Part shown: positions 18,554 through 27,726 of the stretch, one piece after another | Layout: every line of letters begins with the position of its first letter | How positions within the stretch are numbered: the first letter of the stretch is position 1 | Source of the DNA: Clostridia bacterium | GTDB lineage: Bacteria > Bacillota > Clostridia > UBA1381 | NCBI GenBank assembly: GCA_017935675.1 | Contig: JAGBHE010000071.1 | Coordinates: 62,001 to 126,000 of the forward strand | DNA: 64,000 nucleotides | Direction of reading: 5' to 3' | Notes under the pieces: model-generated | What the model was told of the DNA's origin: nothing | Seen by the model: the letters and a program-made list of their open reading frames with translations, nothing else | The model's database searches: none | Made by a program: the position numbers and the translations under genes

Positions 18554-20290
18554 TCAATCATGCAGCATCTGCTTTTTCATCAAAAGAGTCACGCGGGTTC
18601 CCGCGCCCTTCTCCGATAATACCGAAATCCCGTATTCCTCTCCGAACACCAATCGGGTGCGCAGATTAACATTTTTAAGCCCGATATGCTTGCTGTTACC
18701 GTTTTGAGAGCCGTCCAGTCCGCTTTTAAGTTCCTTCAGCTTATCCGCATCAATGCCGACTCCGTCGTCTGCCACCTCAATACATATATCCTTCTTCACA
18801 GCTTTAACGGAAATACGTATGGTTCCCGATTTACGTTTCGGTACGATTCCGTGAACCATGGCATTTTCTATAAGCGGCTGCAAGCACAGCTTAAGCACTT
18901 GTACATGCTGCAGCTCAGGGTCTATATCCCAATCAACACAAAATCTGTCCCCGAACCGTATTTTTAAAATGCTTATATATGTTTTGGTATATTGAATTTC
19001 TTTTTCCAAATCAACAAGATATTGCTCCATGTTCATGCTGTAGCTGATTACGTCTGCAAGCATCTCAATCATTGATGATGCTTCATCTCCGTTATCCTCA
19101 AGATCCATCACAACCCATTTGATTGTTTCAAGCGTGTTGTATATAAAGTGCGGATTAATTTGATTTTGCAGCGCTTGAAGCTGAGCTTTGTTCATCATCA
19201 TAATCCGTTTCTGCATCTCCTCCGTCAGATTGACATTCTCGCTTGCAAGTGACATGATGTTGCGGATAATATAGCCCAGTTCGTTATTATCCCCATGCTG
19301 CGCCGTTTCTTCCTTATAAAAATATTCCACAATTTCAGCCAGCGGCCGAAACGTTTTTGTCGATATATATACCGCTATAACCACACTCATGATCAATACG
19401 AAAAAAAACAGGATTACGGACATTCTTACCATTCGGCTGTTTGCATTGACATAATACGCCTCATTGTATATGTGCGTATATTCCCAATCTCCTGCCGCCG
19501 CCGGCGCCCGTGTTACCAAATACTCTGTTCCGTCTATATTCACGGTTTGCACGTCTTCGCCTGAAATCTCCTCCGACTGCATATTAATATCCGGCAGATA
19601 GGAGCTTAGTAAAACCTTATTTCCGCTGTCAATCAGCATGAACCGATCATTAAAGTCATTGTATGAGATGCCCAGCTCTTTAAACAGGCGTTCTATATTC
19701 ACTTCTATGCTAACCGCGCCGAGCAGTTCTTCCCCAACCTTTTTTGTTCTCATAAAGGTAACTGTTTTAATCCCCGTCCCGTTGGAATCGGAAGCGGTTA
19801 CATAAAGTCCGTCACCTGCATTCCGATAGTGGGCAAGCATACCCGAGGTATCATTATCTGCGTTGTTCACGGCAACCTGCGATACAATACAATGATTCAA
19901 ATCGGAATACACCTGAATATTTTTTATATATCCGTATGACAGCGTAAACATATTCAGCTCGTCCATAATGGTCATATAGTTACCGCTCAGGCTCAGCACG
20001 CTTTCGCTTGTGGAAAAAATCTGTTCAACATCCGGCTGCTGCAATATCACAATGCACATTTTGTCCATGGATTTAATAAAAATATCCAAGGAAGCCGCCA
20101 TTTTATCCATTTGCTGACGAGCGAGTATCCGGGTTTCGTTTTTCGCTGCCGAAACAGAGCTTCTGTATACCACAACACAGCTAAGTCCGAACGGAATGGT
20201 TATAATTAAAATTATCATAATAAGATTACGCAGAAAAACACTGTTCAGGCGATATTTTGCTATATAGAACCTAAGGTTCAATTTACTCAT
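18554..20290 (-). CDS. YesM-like sensor histidine kinase
   Basis: 578 residues with membrane helices at about 20-42 and 287-312, flanking an extracellular Cache-type sensor of about 240 residues. A HAMP-like linker is followed by a His_kinase (LytS/YesM class) domain with QNQINPHFIYNTLETIKW, phospho-His381, and an ATPase domain with the N box (ENAMVHGI), G1 (DDGVGID) and a G2-like loop. It senses an extracellular ligand, possibly via the binding lipoprotein encoded just upstream, and phosphorylates the response regulator encoded just downstream. Start ATG with GAAGGAGA. Confidence 0.94.
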   Translation of the reverse strand: MSKLNLRFYIAKYRLNSVFLRNLIMIILIITIPFGLSCVVVYRSSVSAAKNETRILARQQMDKMAASLDIFIKSMDKMCIVILQQPDVEQIFSTSESVLSLSGNYMTIMDELNMFTLSYGYIKNIQVYSDLNHCIVSQVAVNNADNDTSGMLAHYRNAGDGLYVTASDSNGTGIKTVTFMRTKKVGEELLGAVSIEVNIERLFKELGISYNDFNDRFMLIDSGNKVLLSSYLPDINMQSEEISGEDVQTVNIDGTEYLVTRAPAAAGDWEYTHIYNEAYYVNANSRMVRMSVILFFFVLIMSVVIAVYISTKTFRPLAEIVEYFYKEETAQHGDNNELGYIIRNIMSLASENVNLTEEMQKRIMMMNKAQLQALQNQINPHFIYNTLETIKWVVMDLEDNGDEASSMIEMLADVISYSMNMEQYLVDLEKEIQYTKTYISILKIRFGDRFCVDWDIDPELQHVQVLKLCLQPLIENAMVHGIVPKRKSGTIRISVKAVKKDICIEVADDGVGIDADKLKELKSGLDGSQNGNSKHIGLKNVNLRTRLVFGEEYGISVLSEKGAGTRVTLLMKKQMLHD

Positions 20291-20317
20291 ATTGCGTCTC
20301 CTTCAGACACGTCCTGA

Positions 20318-20343
20318 GGGAAGGGAAATTTTGCACCCTCCCC
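20318..20343 (-). promoter_or_regulatory. Intercistronic hairpin between binding-protein and kinase genes
   Basis: GGGGAGGG pairs with CCCTTCCC (one mismatch, 10-base loop), with no T-run after it. A hairpin behind a binding-protein gene often stabilises that part of the mRNA or reduces read-through, so that binding protein is made in excess over the kinase (inference). Confidence 0.4.
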
Positions 20344-20376
20344 AAAGCACTGTCACCGGTATATTCTTTTATTCCT

Positions 20377-21927
20377 TTATTTCATTATTTCATCATATTG
20401 CTTAACGGCAGCTTCGTTTACTTCTTTTCCGCCGACCTCCACGAACTCCTTTTGAAGTTTATCGTATAAGCTGTCAAATTCTGCTGACGGTGCCATAATA
20501 CTTTTTGTAACAAGCTCCGTGAATTTTGTGCTGATATTTGTTTCGTATTTGATTAACGCGTCATTAGGCGGAAGGGTAACCGGTTCCCAACCGTCACGAA
20601 TGCTGTTCTTGTAACAATCTATGTACAAATCCTTATTCTCGCCTGTTGCAACAGCGTTAAACTCAACCGACCTTTCCTGGCTGCCCAAATACTTTCCGTT
20701 GACAATAACAGCAATATCAAACCCTAAATTATACCAATGGAGCTTTTTTGCCTCGTCCGTTTCCAATACAACCGGGAATCCGTTTTCATCAAGCTTATAC
20801 GTTTTATTCTCCCAGCCGAACTGCATGGTAAGAAGCACATCCTCCTGTGCCATCCAATCCAAATACTTTACGGCCGCCTCTGCATTATCCGAGCTTGCCG
20901 GCACAACAATATAAAGACCGACGGGAGTATAAATTTCTTTTGGATGCTTTCCGTCCTTGTCATTAAATGTATCCACAGCCGTCAGCTTTGCATCGGGCAC
21001 CGTTTTTTTCAAGGTCTCATAATATGAACCGCTTTGAAGAGGTCTTCCGAAATCATCATTTATAAATCCAACATAGCCGTTGGCAAAGTCCGCTTGCATC
21101 TGCTTGCTGTCCTTATCCAGCGCAAAGTCCGGGCTTATTAACCCTTCGTTGTAGAGCTTATTCATAAAACGCAAGCCCTCTTTAAAGCCCGGCTTCATAG
21201 GCCACGGCGTTACAGCCCTTTCCGCCTCACTCATTTCGTCCCACTCGGCGAACGAATACAGCAAATCCGTAAAATACGGTGTGCTTGCGGAAATTGCCCA
21301 CGGAATATTTTTTTCACCGACATTTCCGGGGTCTTTCTCCTTAAATGCCTTAAGGACCTCATAAAACTCATCCTTTGTCTCAGGTGCTTTCATACCCACC
21401 TTATCAAGCCAATCCTGCCTGATGAGCTGCGCCATTCTCCCTGTGAGAATACGTCGTCCCGGAATCATCACCTGTTTCCCGTCAACCTGCCCGCGCTTTA
21501 ATATATCATCACCCAAAATATTCTTTAAATTTGACGAATTTTGCACGTACTCCGTTAAATCTGCCAGACCGCCCCTTTTATAGAAGTCATACAGTGTATT
21601 GTAGCTGTAAGAAAAAACAATATCCGGCGCCTCTCCCGCAGACATCAAAACATTTAACTGCTGAATCTCCTGGTCACGCGGTACAGACACAAACTCCATC
21701 TGAATATTGTTCGGGTCTCCAAACTCCTCCTGAATCCACCTTATTAATGCATTATCGGTAATAGTCCCCGCCCCGGCAGGCACATCACCCCTATCAAAAA
21801 TCTCTACCCTCAGGGTCGTTTTTTCACCCGCTTCCGTGTTGTCGCTTTTAGGTCCGCACGCCGTAAGACAAGCACTCCCTATTGCAAGGGCTGTCATAAC
21901 AGCTGCACATTTTACCCTCTTCTTCAT
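20377..21927 (-). CDS. Oligosaccharide-binding lipoprotein of ABC importer (YtcQ/LplA-like)
   Basis: 516 residues. Lipoprotein signal with lipobox LTAC (Cys24), then a family 1 extracellular solute-binding fold (for example SAGEAPDIVFSYSYNT and DWLDKVGMKAPETKDEFYEVL). The length fits the LplA/YtcQ group, which serves rhamnogalacturonan-type oligosaccharide uptake in Bacillus. It follows its two permeases in the operon and precedes the YesM/YesN pair. Start ATG with AGGAGG. Outside the membrane it would capture oligosaccharides released by surface lyases. Confidence 0.93.
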   Translation of the reverse strand: MKKRVKCAAVMTALAIGSACLTACGPKSDNTEAGEKTTLRVEIFDRGDVPAGAGTITDNALIRWIQEEFGDPNNIQMEFVSVPRDQEIQQLNVLMSAGEAPDIVFSYSYNTLYDFYKRGGLADLTEYVQNSSNLKNILGDDILKRGQVDGKQVMIPGRRILTGRMAQLIRQDWLDKVGMKAPETKDEFYEVLKAFKEKDPGNVGEKNIPWAISASTPYFTDLLYSFAEWDEMSEAERAVTPWPMKPGFKEGLRFMNKLYNEGLISPDFALDKDSKQMQADFANGYVGFINDDFGRPLQSGSYYETLKKTVPDAKLTAVDTFNDKDGKHPKEIYTPVGLYIVVPASSDNAEAAVKYLDWMAQEDVLLTMQFGWENKTYKLDENGFPVVLETDEAKKLHWYNLGFDIAVIVNGKYLGSQERSVEFNAVATGENKDLYIDCYKNSIRDGWEPVTLPPNDALIKYETNISTKFTELVTKSIMAPSAEFDSLYDKLQKEFVEVGGKEVNEAAVKQYDEIMK

Positions 21928-22006
21928 TTTTTTCCTCCTTATTTTCTATATTTTACGGTCAGACTTATGGTCCTACTCCGCAATTATACATATCCTGCCG
22001 GTTTAA

Positions 22007-22882
22007 TCATTCCTTTACTGCGCCTAATGTCATGCCGGTTACAAAGTATTTTTGGAGCCACGGATAAACCAGAACAATCGGCACTGTAGCAAAAATAATG
22101 CTGGCACTTTTAATATTTTCCGCCGCTATACGAGTAGGATTTGCGCCTTCAAACTGCGTCAGCTCACTGGACTGGGTAATGTTAATCAGCATATTCAGCT
22201 TCAGCTGCAATGTATATAGCTTGGAGTTAGTAACAAAGTAAAGCACATCCTGAAATGTATTCCATCTGAATACCGCATAAAATAAGCAAAGCGTTGCCAA
22301 AATCGGCTTTGACAGGGGCAGTATTATCTTAAACAGAATGCAGAAATCCGACGCGCCGTCCAGGTATGCCGACTCCTCTATACTTGCGGGCAATCCCATC
22401 AAAAATGACTTTAAAATGATCATGTTATAAACGCTCAGCAGCCCCGGAATAACAAGAACCGTCATTGTATTGATTATTTTAAGGTTCTTGAATAAAATGT
22501 ATTCCGGAATAACTCCGCCGCTGAAATACATTGTAAACACAAATATAAACGTAAAAAACTTTCTTCCACGCAATCTGTTCTTCGTCAGCGGATAAGCCAA
22601 AAGAACTGTCAGTATCATCGCAAGTACGGTATAGAAAATTGTAAGTATTATAGTATACACCAATGCCCATATCATGGATAAGTCCGTAAATACAGCCTTG
22701 TACGCTTCCGCATTCAAGCCTGCCGGCCATAGCCATACACTTCCGCGCGTGATAGCTTCCGGAGAACTTAAGGACATTGCAATTACATTTAAAAACGGAA
22801 TAATTGTAACCAAAACCGCAGCTCCTACAATTACGGTAAAAAGAAAATCTAATTTTCCGAAGCCTGTTTTCATTTTTTTCAT
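22007..22882 (-). CDS. Sugar ABC transporter permease (YtcP/LplC-like)
   Basis: 291 residues with about six membrane helices. It carries the EAA-type coupling motif EESAYLDGASDFCILFKIILPLSKP (in part) near residues 180-205, which docks to the ATPase. It pairs with the upstream permease gene, 16 bases away. It ends in the usual short tail VTGMTLGAVKE. No ATPase gene is nearby, as is normal for LplB/LplC systems that share an MsmX-type ATPase. Start ATG with AGGGGGG site. Confidence 0.93.
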   Translation of the reverse strand: MKKMKTGFGKLDFLFTVIVGAAVLVTIIPFLNVIAMSLSSPEAITRGSVWLWPAGLNAEAYKAVFTDLSMIWALVYTIILTIFYTVLAMILTVLLAYPLTKNRLRGRKFFTFIFVFTMYFSGGVIPEYILFKNLKIINTMTVLVIPGLLSVYNMIILKSFLMGLPASIEESAYLDGASDFCILFKIILPLSKPILATLCLFYAVFRWNTFQDVLYFVTNSKLYTLQLKLNMLINITQSSELTQFEGANPTRIAAENIKSASIIFATVPIVLVYPWLQKYFVTGMTLGAVKE

Positions 22883-22898
22883 ATGGTTGCAACCCCCC

Positions 22899-23855
22899 TT
22901 ACCAAATACCGCGCTGGCCCATTTTTTCGGAAATTAAATTTGCGGAGGAAATCAATATCAGACCCACCACAGACTGAAAAAATCCCGCCGCCGTGGACAA
23001 ACTGAACTTACCGTTTTGTAAACCAAGACGATAAACAAATGTACTGAGAACATCGGAAAAATCCATTACAAGATTATTCCCCATCACGTACGGACGTTCA
23101 AAACCAATCGTCATCATCTGTCCCACCTGCATAATCAGCATGATCACAATCGTCGGCTTTATCGACGGCAGTGTAATGCTTATCATTTTGCGGATTCTTC
23201 CCGCTCCGTCCACTTCCGCCGCTTCATACAAGCTCGCATCAACACCGGTAATGGCAGCCATATAAATAATAGTATTCCATCCGGCGCTTCGCCAGATTCC
23301 CGAAAACAAATAAGTAATCACCCAATACCACTTATTGGTCAGAAACGGAACAACCTCGCCTCCCGCCGCCTTAATAATCTGATTAACCATGCCCGTGTTT
23401 GTGCTGAACAACTGATACACAATTCCGCCGATAATGACCCAAGACATAAAATACGGCAGATACAGCAGCGTTTGAGATATTTTTTTAAATTTCAGATTTT
23501 TCAGCTCATTCAGGCACAGTGCCAAAAAAACCGGCACAGGGAAACCAACCGCCAAATCAAGCACATTCAGCATCAACGTATTCCGAAAAGCCCGGCGAAA
23601 GTCCTGCATTGTCCAAAGCTGTTGAAACATCTCCGTTCCGACCCATTCACTTTTGAAAATTCCTTGAAAAATATTAAAATCTTTAAATGCAATCAGCACA
23701 CCATACATCGGTATGTATTTAAAAATGACTATATAAACAACGGGAATGAGCAGCATTACATACAGCTGCCAGTCTCTTTTAATATTCCATCCCCCCGAAG
23801 TGCTGCGCCATGCCCTCCGCGATTTCAGCCTTTCGCACTTTAATGTTTCATCCAT
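22899..23855 (-). CDS. Sugar ABC transporter permease (YteP/LplB-like)
   Basis: 318 residues from the ATG at 23853-23855, which has AGGGAGGT 8 bases upstream. An in-frame ATG 25 codons further up (23930) lacks such a site and falls in the leader. Six membrane helices are predicted, and the coupling motif YEAAEVDGAGRIRKMISITL is typical of LplB. It is the first gene of the long pectin-type operon and forms the channel with the YtcP-like partner. Confidence 0.93.
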   Translation of the reverse strand: MDETLKCERLKSRRAWRSTSGGWNIKRDWQLYVMLLIPVVYIVIFKYIPMYGVLIAFKDFNIFQGIFKSEWVGTEMFQQLWTMQDFRRAFRNTLMLNVLDLAVGFPVPVFLALCLNELKNLKFKKISQTLLYLPYFMSWVIIGGIVYQLFSTNTGMVNQIIKAAGGEVVPFLTNKWYWVITYLFSGIWRSAGWNTIIYMAAITGVDASLYEAAEVDGAGRIRKMISITLPSIKPTIVIMLIMQVGQMMTIGFERPYVMGNNLVMDFSDVLSTFVYRLGLQNGKFSLSTAAGFFQSVVGLILISSANLISEKMGQRGIW

Positions 23856-24125
23856 ATATTTAACCTCCCTGCCGCGGAATAATACAAATGAAATTATCCG
23901 CAGTACAACAAATAAGCGTTCACCTGTCATATAAAGCAGTATGCAAAAATCATACGCATCTGTTCAAGGCTTTATCATTAATTTTATTTTAACAGAATTG
24001 AAACAAGAAAAAAAGGGCATAATTTTAACTTTTGAGGCAAACCCTCAACACATTATTTGCGCGCCGTACAAGACAGTGCTTTTTTTTATGCCGGCAGGGT
24101 AAACCGCCGTTCACAGCAAAGAAAT
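23856..24125 (-). promoter_or_regulatory. Leader and candidate promoter region of the pectin operon
   Basis: A 270-base gap without a gene. Its best promoter on the minus strand is TTGAAC (23962-23967), an 18-base spacer and CATACT (23938-23943), giving a leader of about 75 bases. A small hairpin (TTGAGG / CCTCAA, 24032-24048) lies upstream and may be a weak end for the AraC transcript. No strong T-run terminator follows the AraC gene, so some read-through into the operon is possible. Confidence 0.4.
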
Positions 24126-24971
24126 TCACAATTCGGCGAGAACATTTTTTTTGACAGCTCTGTGCTCCCCGGCATAGCGGCGCGGGGATACTCCGAAATG
24201 CTGTTTAAACGCTTTTAAAAAATTTGAAACAGAAGAAAATCCACATTCAAAACACACATCCGTGCTTGTTATATCGCAGTTTTCAAGAAGGCGGCCCGCA
24301 TATTCGAGCTTTAAACCAATCAGATATTCTGTATATGTACTGCCTACATGACGGTGAAACATCTCGCTGAAATAATTCGGGCAAAACCCCGCAGCCTCTG
24401 CCACGGTTTTCAAAGACGGGTTTTCCCTGAAATGCATATGTATATACATCAGCGCTCTTTTCATCGGCGTGTCATACCGCGTTTCCTCACCGTGTACAAT
24501 CTTAAATTCACGCATGAAACTAAAAAATATTGACTCCATAAGATTTTTCATATATTTATACTTAAAATCCGAATTGCCGATATATTCCTCATGCAGCATA
24601 TCCGCTGTGAGTGACACCCTTGAAAAAATGTCCTCCGGCAGCTTGGTTATAATATTACCTTGCTGATTAAGAAGCATGTATATAAATTCATCGGAAAGAA
24701 TATTTTCGTGAAACATAATATTATATACTTCAATGGGCTCGTCCGCATACAGGCCATGAAAATCAGTGGGACGCAAAATATACATCACCCCTCTTTTCAA
24801 GGGGTACTCGGTTCCGTTAAGGTTCTGATATCCGCTCCCGCTCAAAACAATATCAATCTCAAAAAAATCATGCCAATGCAGAGGAAAAGATTTATCTATC
24901 CGTTTTTTTGATATATTCAGCATATCTTTTATATGGGTTTTCGCGTCAAGATGCATTATAGTATCTATCAT
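24126..24971 (-). CDS. Cytoplasmic AraC-family regulator with N-terminal cupin sensor
   Basis: 281 residues. The N-terminal cupin-type ligand domain (about 20-110; FPLHWHDFFEIDIVLSG and LRPTDFHG) is typical of soluble sugar-sensing AraC proteins such as RhaS/MelR relatives. The C-terminal AraC DNA-binding domain (about 175-272) has SLKTVAEAAGFCPNYFSEMF and DVCFECGFSSVSNFLKAFKQ. It diverges from the GH2 beta-mannosidase gene, so it most likely controls that gene. Start ATG at 24971; AAAGGAG lies 14 bases upstream, which is long, and the next in-frame ATG is further still. Confidence 0.9.
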   Translation of the reverse strand: MIDTIMHLDAKTHIKDMLNISKKRIDKSFPLHWHDFFEIDIVLSGSGYQNLNGTEYPLKRGVMYILRPTDFHGLYADEPIEVYNIMFHENILSDEFIYMLLNQQGNIITKLPEDIFSRVSLTADMLHEEYIGNSDFKYKYMKNLMESIFFSFMREFKIVHGEETRYDTPMKRALMYIHMHFRENPSLKTVAEAAGFCPNYFSEMFHRHVGSTYTEYLIGLKLEYAGRLLENCDITSTDVCFECGFSSVSNFLKAFKQHFGVSPRRYAGEHRAVKKNVLAEL

Positions 24972-25126
24972 TTATATATTCCGAACTCCTTTCACCAATG
25001 CCGTTTGGAGAAAGAGAAGCAAGCAGATTGCCGCCGGAAGCGACGCCGACGTATGTTTATACTTCAAGTTGCTGATGGCGGTGAGATGCGCCGCTTATCT
25101 TTTTCCAAACTTATATCACCTTCTTT
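24972..25126 (-). promoter_or_regulatory. Long structured 5' leader of the cupin-AraC gene
   Basis: The predicted transcript has a leader of about 155 bases. Its ends can pair: 25003-25014 is complementary to 25099-25110 at 11 of 12 positions, enclosing a GC-rich interior with further short stems. No known riboswitch class was recognised. It could be a cis-acting RNA control element or simply a long leader. Confidence 0.35.
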
Positions 25127-25132
25127 GCTGAT

Positions 25133-25161
25133 ATTGTACACTACTTTTTTTCATATGTCAA
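25133..25161 (-). promoter_or_regulatory. Consensus sigma-A promoter of the cupin-AraC gene
   Basis: On the minus strand, TTGACA (25156-25161), 17 bases, TACAAT (25133-25138). This is one of the best matches to consensus in the window, with start expected near 25126. Confidence 0.75.
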
Positions 25162-25194
25162 TCGGAAATCTGAAAATTTGATAATAATATCGTA

Positions 25195-25220
25195 TTATTT
25201 GAATATCCATATTCAAATAA
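25195..25220. promoter_or_regulatory. Perfect 26-base palindromic operator at the GH2 promoter
   Basis: TTATTTGAATAT and ATATTCAAATAA are perfect inverted repeats separated by CC. The palindrome covers the -35 box and most of the spacer of the plus-strand GH2 promoter, so a protein bound here would block RNA polymerase. It looks more like a repressor operator than a typical AraC half-site pair. Confidence 0.65.
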
Positions 25221-25227
25221 ATATGAT
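25199..25227 (+). promoter_or_regulatory. Sigma-A promoter of the GH2 beta-mannosidase gene
   Basis: TTGAAT (25199-25204), 17-base spacer, TATGAT (25222-25227), followed by the AAAGGAGG ribosome-binding site just before the ATG at 25266. Confidence 0.7.
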
Positions 25228-25265
25228 ACAATAATTCCGAACAACCGAAACAAAGGAGGCGTCTT

Positions 25266-27659
25266 ATGAAAAAAACAAATTTAGGCGGCGCATGGCGCAT
25301 GAAAAGAACAGATTGGGAATCCGATATAGCTGCAACGGTTCCGGGGAGTATATGTACGGATATGATGCATGCAAATCTTCTGCCCGATCCGTATTACAAA
25401 GATAATTCAAAGCTATTTGAGGAAGCGGCAAAGTATGATTACATATACAGCCGCGAATTCTATATTGAGGAAGGCGATATATCATTCATAAACATTGAAT
25501 TGTGCTGTGACGGCCTTGACACGCTGTGCGATATATTTATCAACGGAGAAAAGCTTGCGTCTGCAAATAATATGCACCGTTTGTGGAGATTTAATATTAA
25601 GGATATTATTCACACAGGCAGAAACGAAATATCCGTGCTGATAAAATCTCCCCTTGAATACTGCCGCGAAAACCAAGAGCGCCGTCCGCTCTCACAGGTT
25701 TCGGAGGAACAGTGCCGCGCAGGCTTTGCATATCTGCGGAAAGCCCATTGTATGCTTGGCTGGGACTGGGGCGCGGTAATCCCCGACGGCGGTATATGGA
25801 AGGATATTTATATTTCGTATGACAACGGTCTGCGCATAAAAAGCGTGTTTGTTACACAGGAGCACACCTCGGACGGCAGAGTTTTCCTGAATGTGATTTC
25901 AGATATAAAAAACGAATGCGGCACGGCAAAATATATCATAGAGTTTAACGGTAAAAAATATGAGTCATATGAAGCAAATATGCGTATTGAGGTTGAAAAC
26001 CCCATTCTGTGGTACCCCGCAGGATACGGCAGACAGCATTTATATGATTTTTCATTCACGGCAATTTCCGAACATGAGCAGGATACATATTCCTGTCATA
26101 TAGGCCTCAGAAGGGCGGAGGTTGTAACCGATAATGATAAATACGGTACAAGCATGTATTTTCGCATAAACGGCATACCGATTTTCTCAAAGGGCGCAAA
26201 TTATATAATTGAGGACAATATTATTACGAGATATTCCGAGGAACGCACACGCACCTTGCTTACTCAGGCATTTGAGGCAAATCATAATACGGTTCGCGTG
26301 TGGGGCGGCGCAATATACCCTCATGATTATTTTTATGAAATATGTGACGAGCTTGGTCTTATTGTATGGCAGGATTTGATGTTTGCCTGTGCACAATACC
26401 CTGATTCTCCTGAGTTTTACAGCAATATAAAACACGAGGCGGAAGACAATATAAAACGTTTAAGAAACCATGCAAGCCTTATAATGTGGTGCGGTAACAA
26501 CGAATGCGAATTAGCGGTTAAGGAATGGTGGTCACTGTCCGATAAGGAGCGGAATGACTACCTGTACCAGTATAATGTCTTATTACGCAATGTTGTAAGC
26601 GAATGCGATCCGTCAAGATATTATCTGCCGTCCTCTCCCACAAGCACAGGCAATTTCGAGAACATAAACGATGATTCAGTCCTTGATTCTCACTATTGGG
26701 AAATATGGTTCAGTCAAAAGCCCTTAAACGAATACATGAAATATCATTTCAGGTTTTTAAGCGAATTCGGCTTTCAATCCTTTCCGTGCATTGAAACAAC
26801 AGAAACATTTACAGAAGCTGAGGACAGAAACATATTTTCAAGAGTGATGGAGCATCATCAGAGAAGTGAGGAGGCAAACGGTAAAATACTGCTTTATCTT
26901 GCAAGGGATTTTAAGTATCCAAAGGATTTTGACAGTCTTTTGTACGTGTCTCAGATTTTGCAGGCAGAAGCTGTAAGAGCCGGTGTGGAACACATGCGCC
27001 GTAATCGGAACGATTTCAGGTGTATGGGCGCAATATATTGGCAGCTTAACGACTGCTGGCCCGTCGCGTCATGGTCGGGGCTTGATTATTTCGGCCGCTG
27101 GAAAGCACTCCATTACAGTTCAAAAAGGTTTTTTGCAGACATTCTTCTTTCCGCGCTGCATTACGATAAAAACAAAGCACTCATATCCCTTACCAATGAC
27201 ACAACAAAACCTGTTTCAAAAAAAGTTTATTACTCCGTAAAGGAACGGGACGGCAGGGAAATATCAAGAAAAGAAACAAATATCACTGTTGAAGCATTGT
27301 CCTCAAAAAACGTTTATGATATAGAAACCGGCGGTATAGACCCTTACAGCCAATATATAGAGTATGGTATGGACGGAGAAATGACAGGAATAATCCTTCT
27401 GTGTCACAACAAGCATTTTGATTATGATGACCCCGAAATCAGCTATACAACAGAAAACCATGGCGGAAAAACCATCATACGCATTGTAAGCCGCAGCCTG
27501 GCAAATTTCGTTGAGCTTAAGGCGGACAATAACACTGTGAAATTCAGCGATAATTATTTTGCACTTTCAGCCGGGGTAGAAAAAGAAGTTATATGCAGCA
27601 AAGCAATAACCGAGCTTTCAATAAGAAGCGTACACGATACATATAATATTTCCCGGTAA
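25266..27659 (+). CDS. GH2 beta-mannosidase (cytoplasmic)
   Basis: 797 residues with no signal peptide. It has the GH2 order of a sugar-binding beta-sandwich domain (about 1-190), an Ig-like domain (190-295), a TIM barrel (about 300-620) and a C-terminal beta domain. The catalytic acid/base is Glu413 in WCGNNECELA and the nucleophile is Glu500 in LSEFGFQSFP, both in the beta-mannosidase form. It hydrolyses terminal beta-linked mannose from imported oligosaccharides. It is the only plus-strand gene in the window, divergent from a cupin-AraC regulator and unlinked to a transporter gene, so it forms a small regulon of its own. ATG with AAAGGAGG. Confidence 0.95.
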   Translation: MKKTNLGGAWRMKRTDWESDIAATVPGSICTDMMHANLLPDPYYKDNSKLFEEAAKYDYIYSREFYIEEGDISFINIELCCDGLDTLCDIFINGEKLASANNMHRLWRFNIKDIIHTGRNEISVLIKSPLEYCRENQERRPLSQVSEEQCRAGFAYLRKAHCMLGWDWGAVIPDGGIWKDIYISYDNGLRIKSVFVTQEHTSDGRVFLNVISDIKNECGTAKYIIEFNGKKYESYEANMRIEVENPILWYPAGYGRQHLYDFSFTAISEHEQDTYSCHIGLRRAEVVTDNDKYGTSMYFRINGIPIFSKGANYIIEDNIITRYSEERTRTLLTQAFEANHNTVRVWGGAIYPHDYFYEICDELGLIVWQDLMFACAQYPDSPEFYSNIKHEAEDNIKRLRNHASLIMWCGNNECELAVKEWWSLSDKERNDYLYQYNVLLRNVVSECDPSRYYLPSSPTSTGNFENINDDSVLDSHYWEIWFSQKPLNEYMKYHFRFLSEFGFQSFPCIETTETFTEAEDRNIFSRVMEHHQRSEEANGKILLYLARDFKYPKDFDSLLYVSQILQAEAVRAGVEHMRRNRNDFRCMGAIYWQLNDCWPVASWSGLDYFGRWKALHYSSKRFFADILLSALHYDKNKALISLTNDTTKPVSKKVYYSVKERDGREISRKETNITVEALSSKNVYDIETGGIDPYSQYIEYGMDGEMTGIILLCHNKHFDYDDPEISYTTENHGGKTIIRIVSRSLANFVELKADNNTVKFSDNYFALSAGVEKEVICSKAITELSIRSVHDTYNISR

Positions 27660-27663
27660 AGCA

Positions 27664-27724
27664 AACACAAGTGGACGGTTCTGTTGTGCTCTCTTTCAGC
27701 ACAACAGAACCGTCCACTTGTGTT
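27664..27724. terminator. 27-bp perfect inverted repeat between convergent genes (bidirectional terminator or REP-like repeat)
   Basis: Arms 27664-27690 and 27698-27724 are perfect inverted repeats with a 7-base loop, sitting between the end of the GH2 gene and the stop of the hybrid kinase. The position fits a bidirectional terminator. The T-tracts are poor, and 27 perfect base pairs is longer than a terminator needs, so it may be a dispersed palindromic repeat reused as one. Confidence 0.65.
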
Positions 27725-27726
27725 CA

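Noticed and set aside
23856..23930. A longer N-terminus for the LplB-like permease
   Set aside because: The upstream ATG has no ribosome-binding site, whereas the ATG at 23855 has AGGGAGGT at ideal spacing and gives a family-typical start.
24996..25110. A 14-codon peptide (TTG start) in the leader of the cupin-AraC gene
   Set aside because: Non-standard start, weak spacing to any ribosome-binding site and no supporting codon pattern; the leader's pairing is the more convincing feature.
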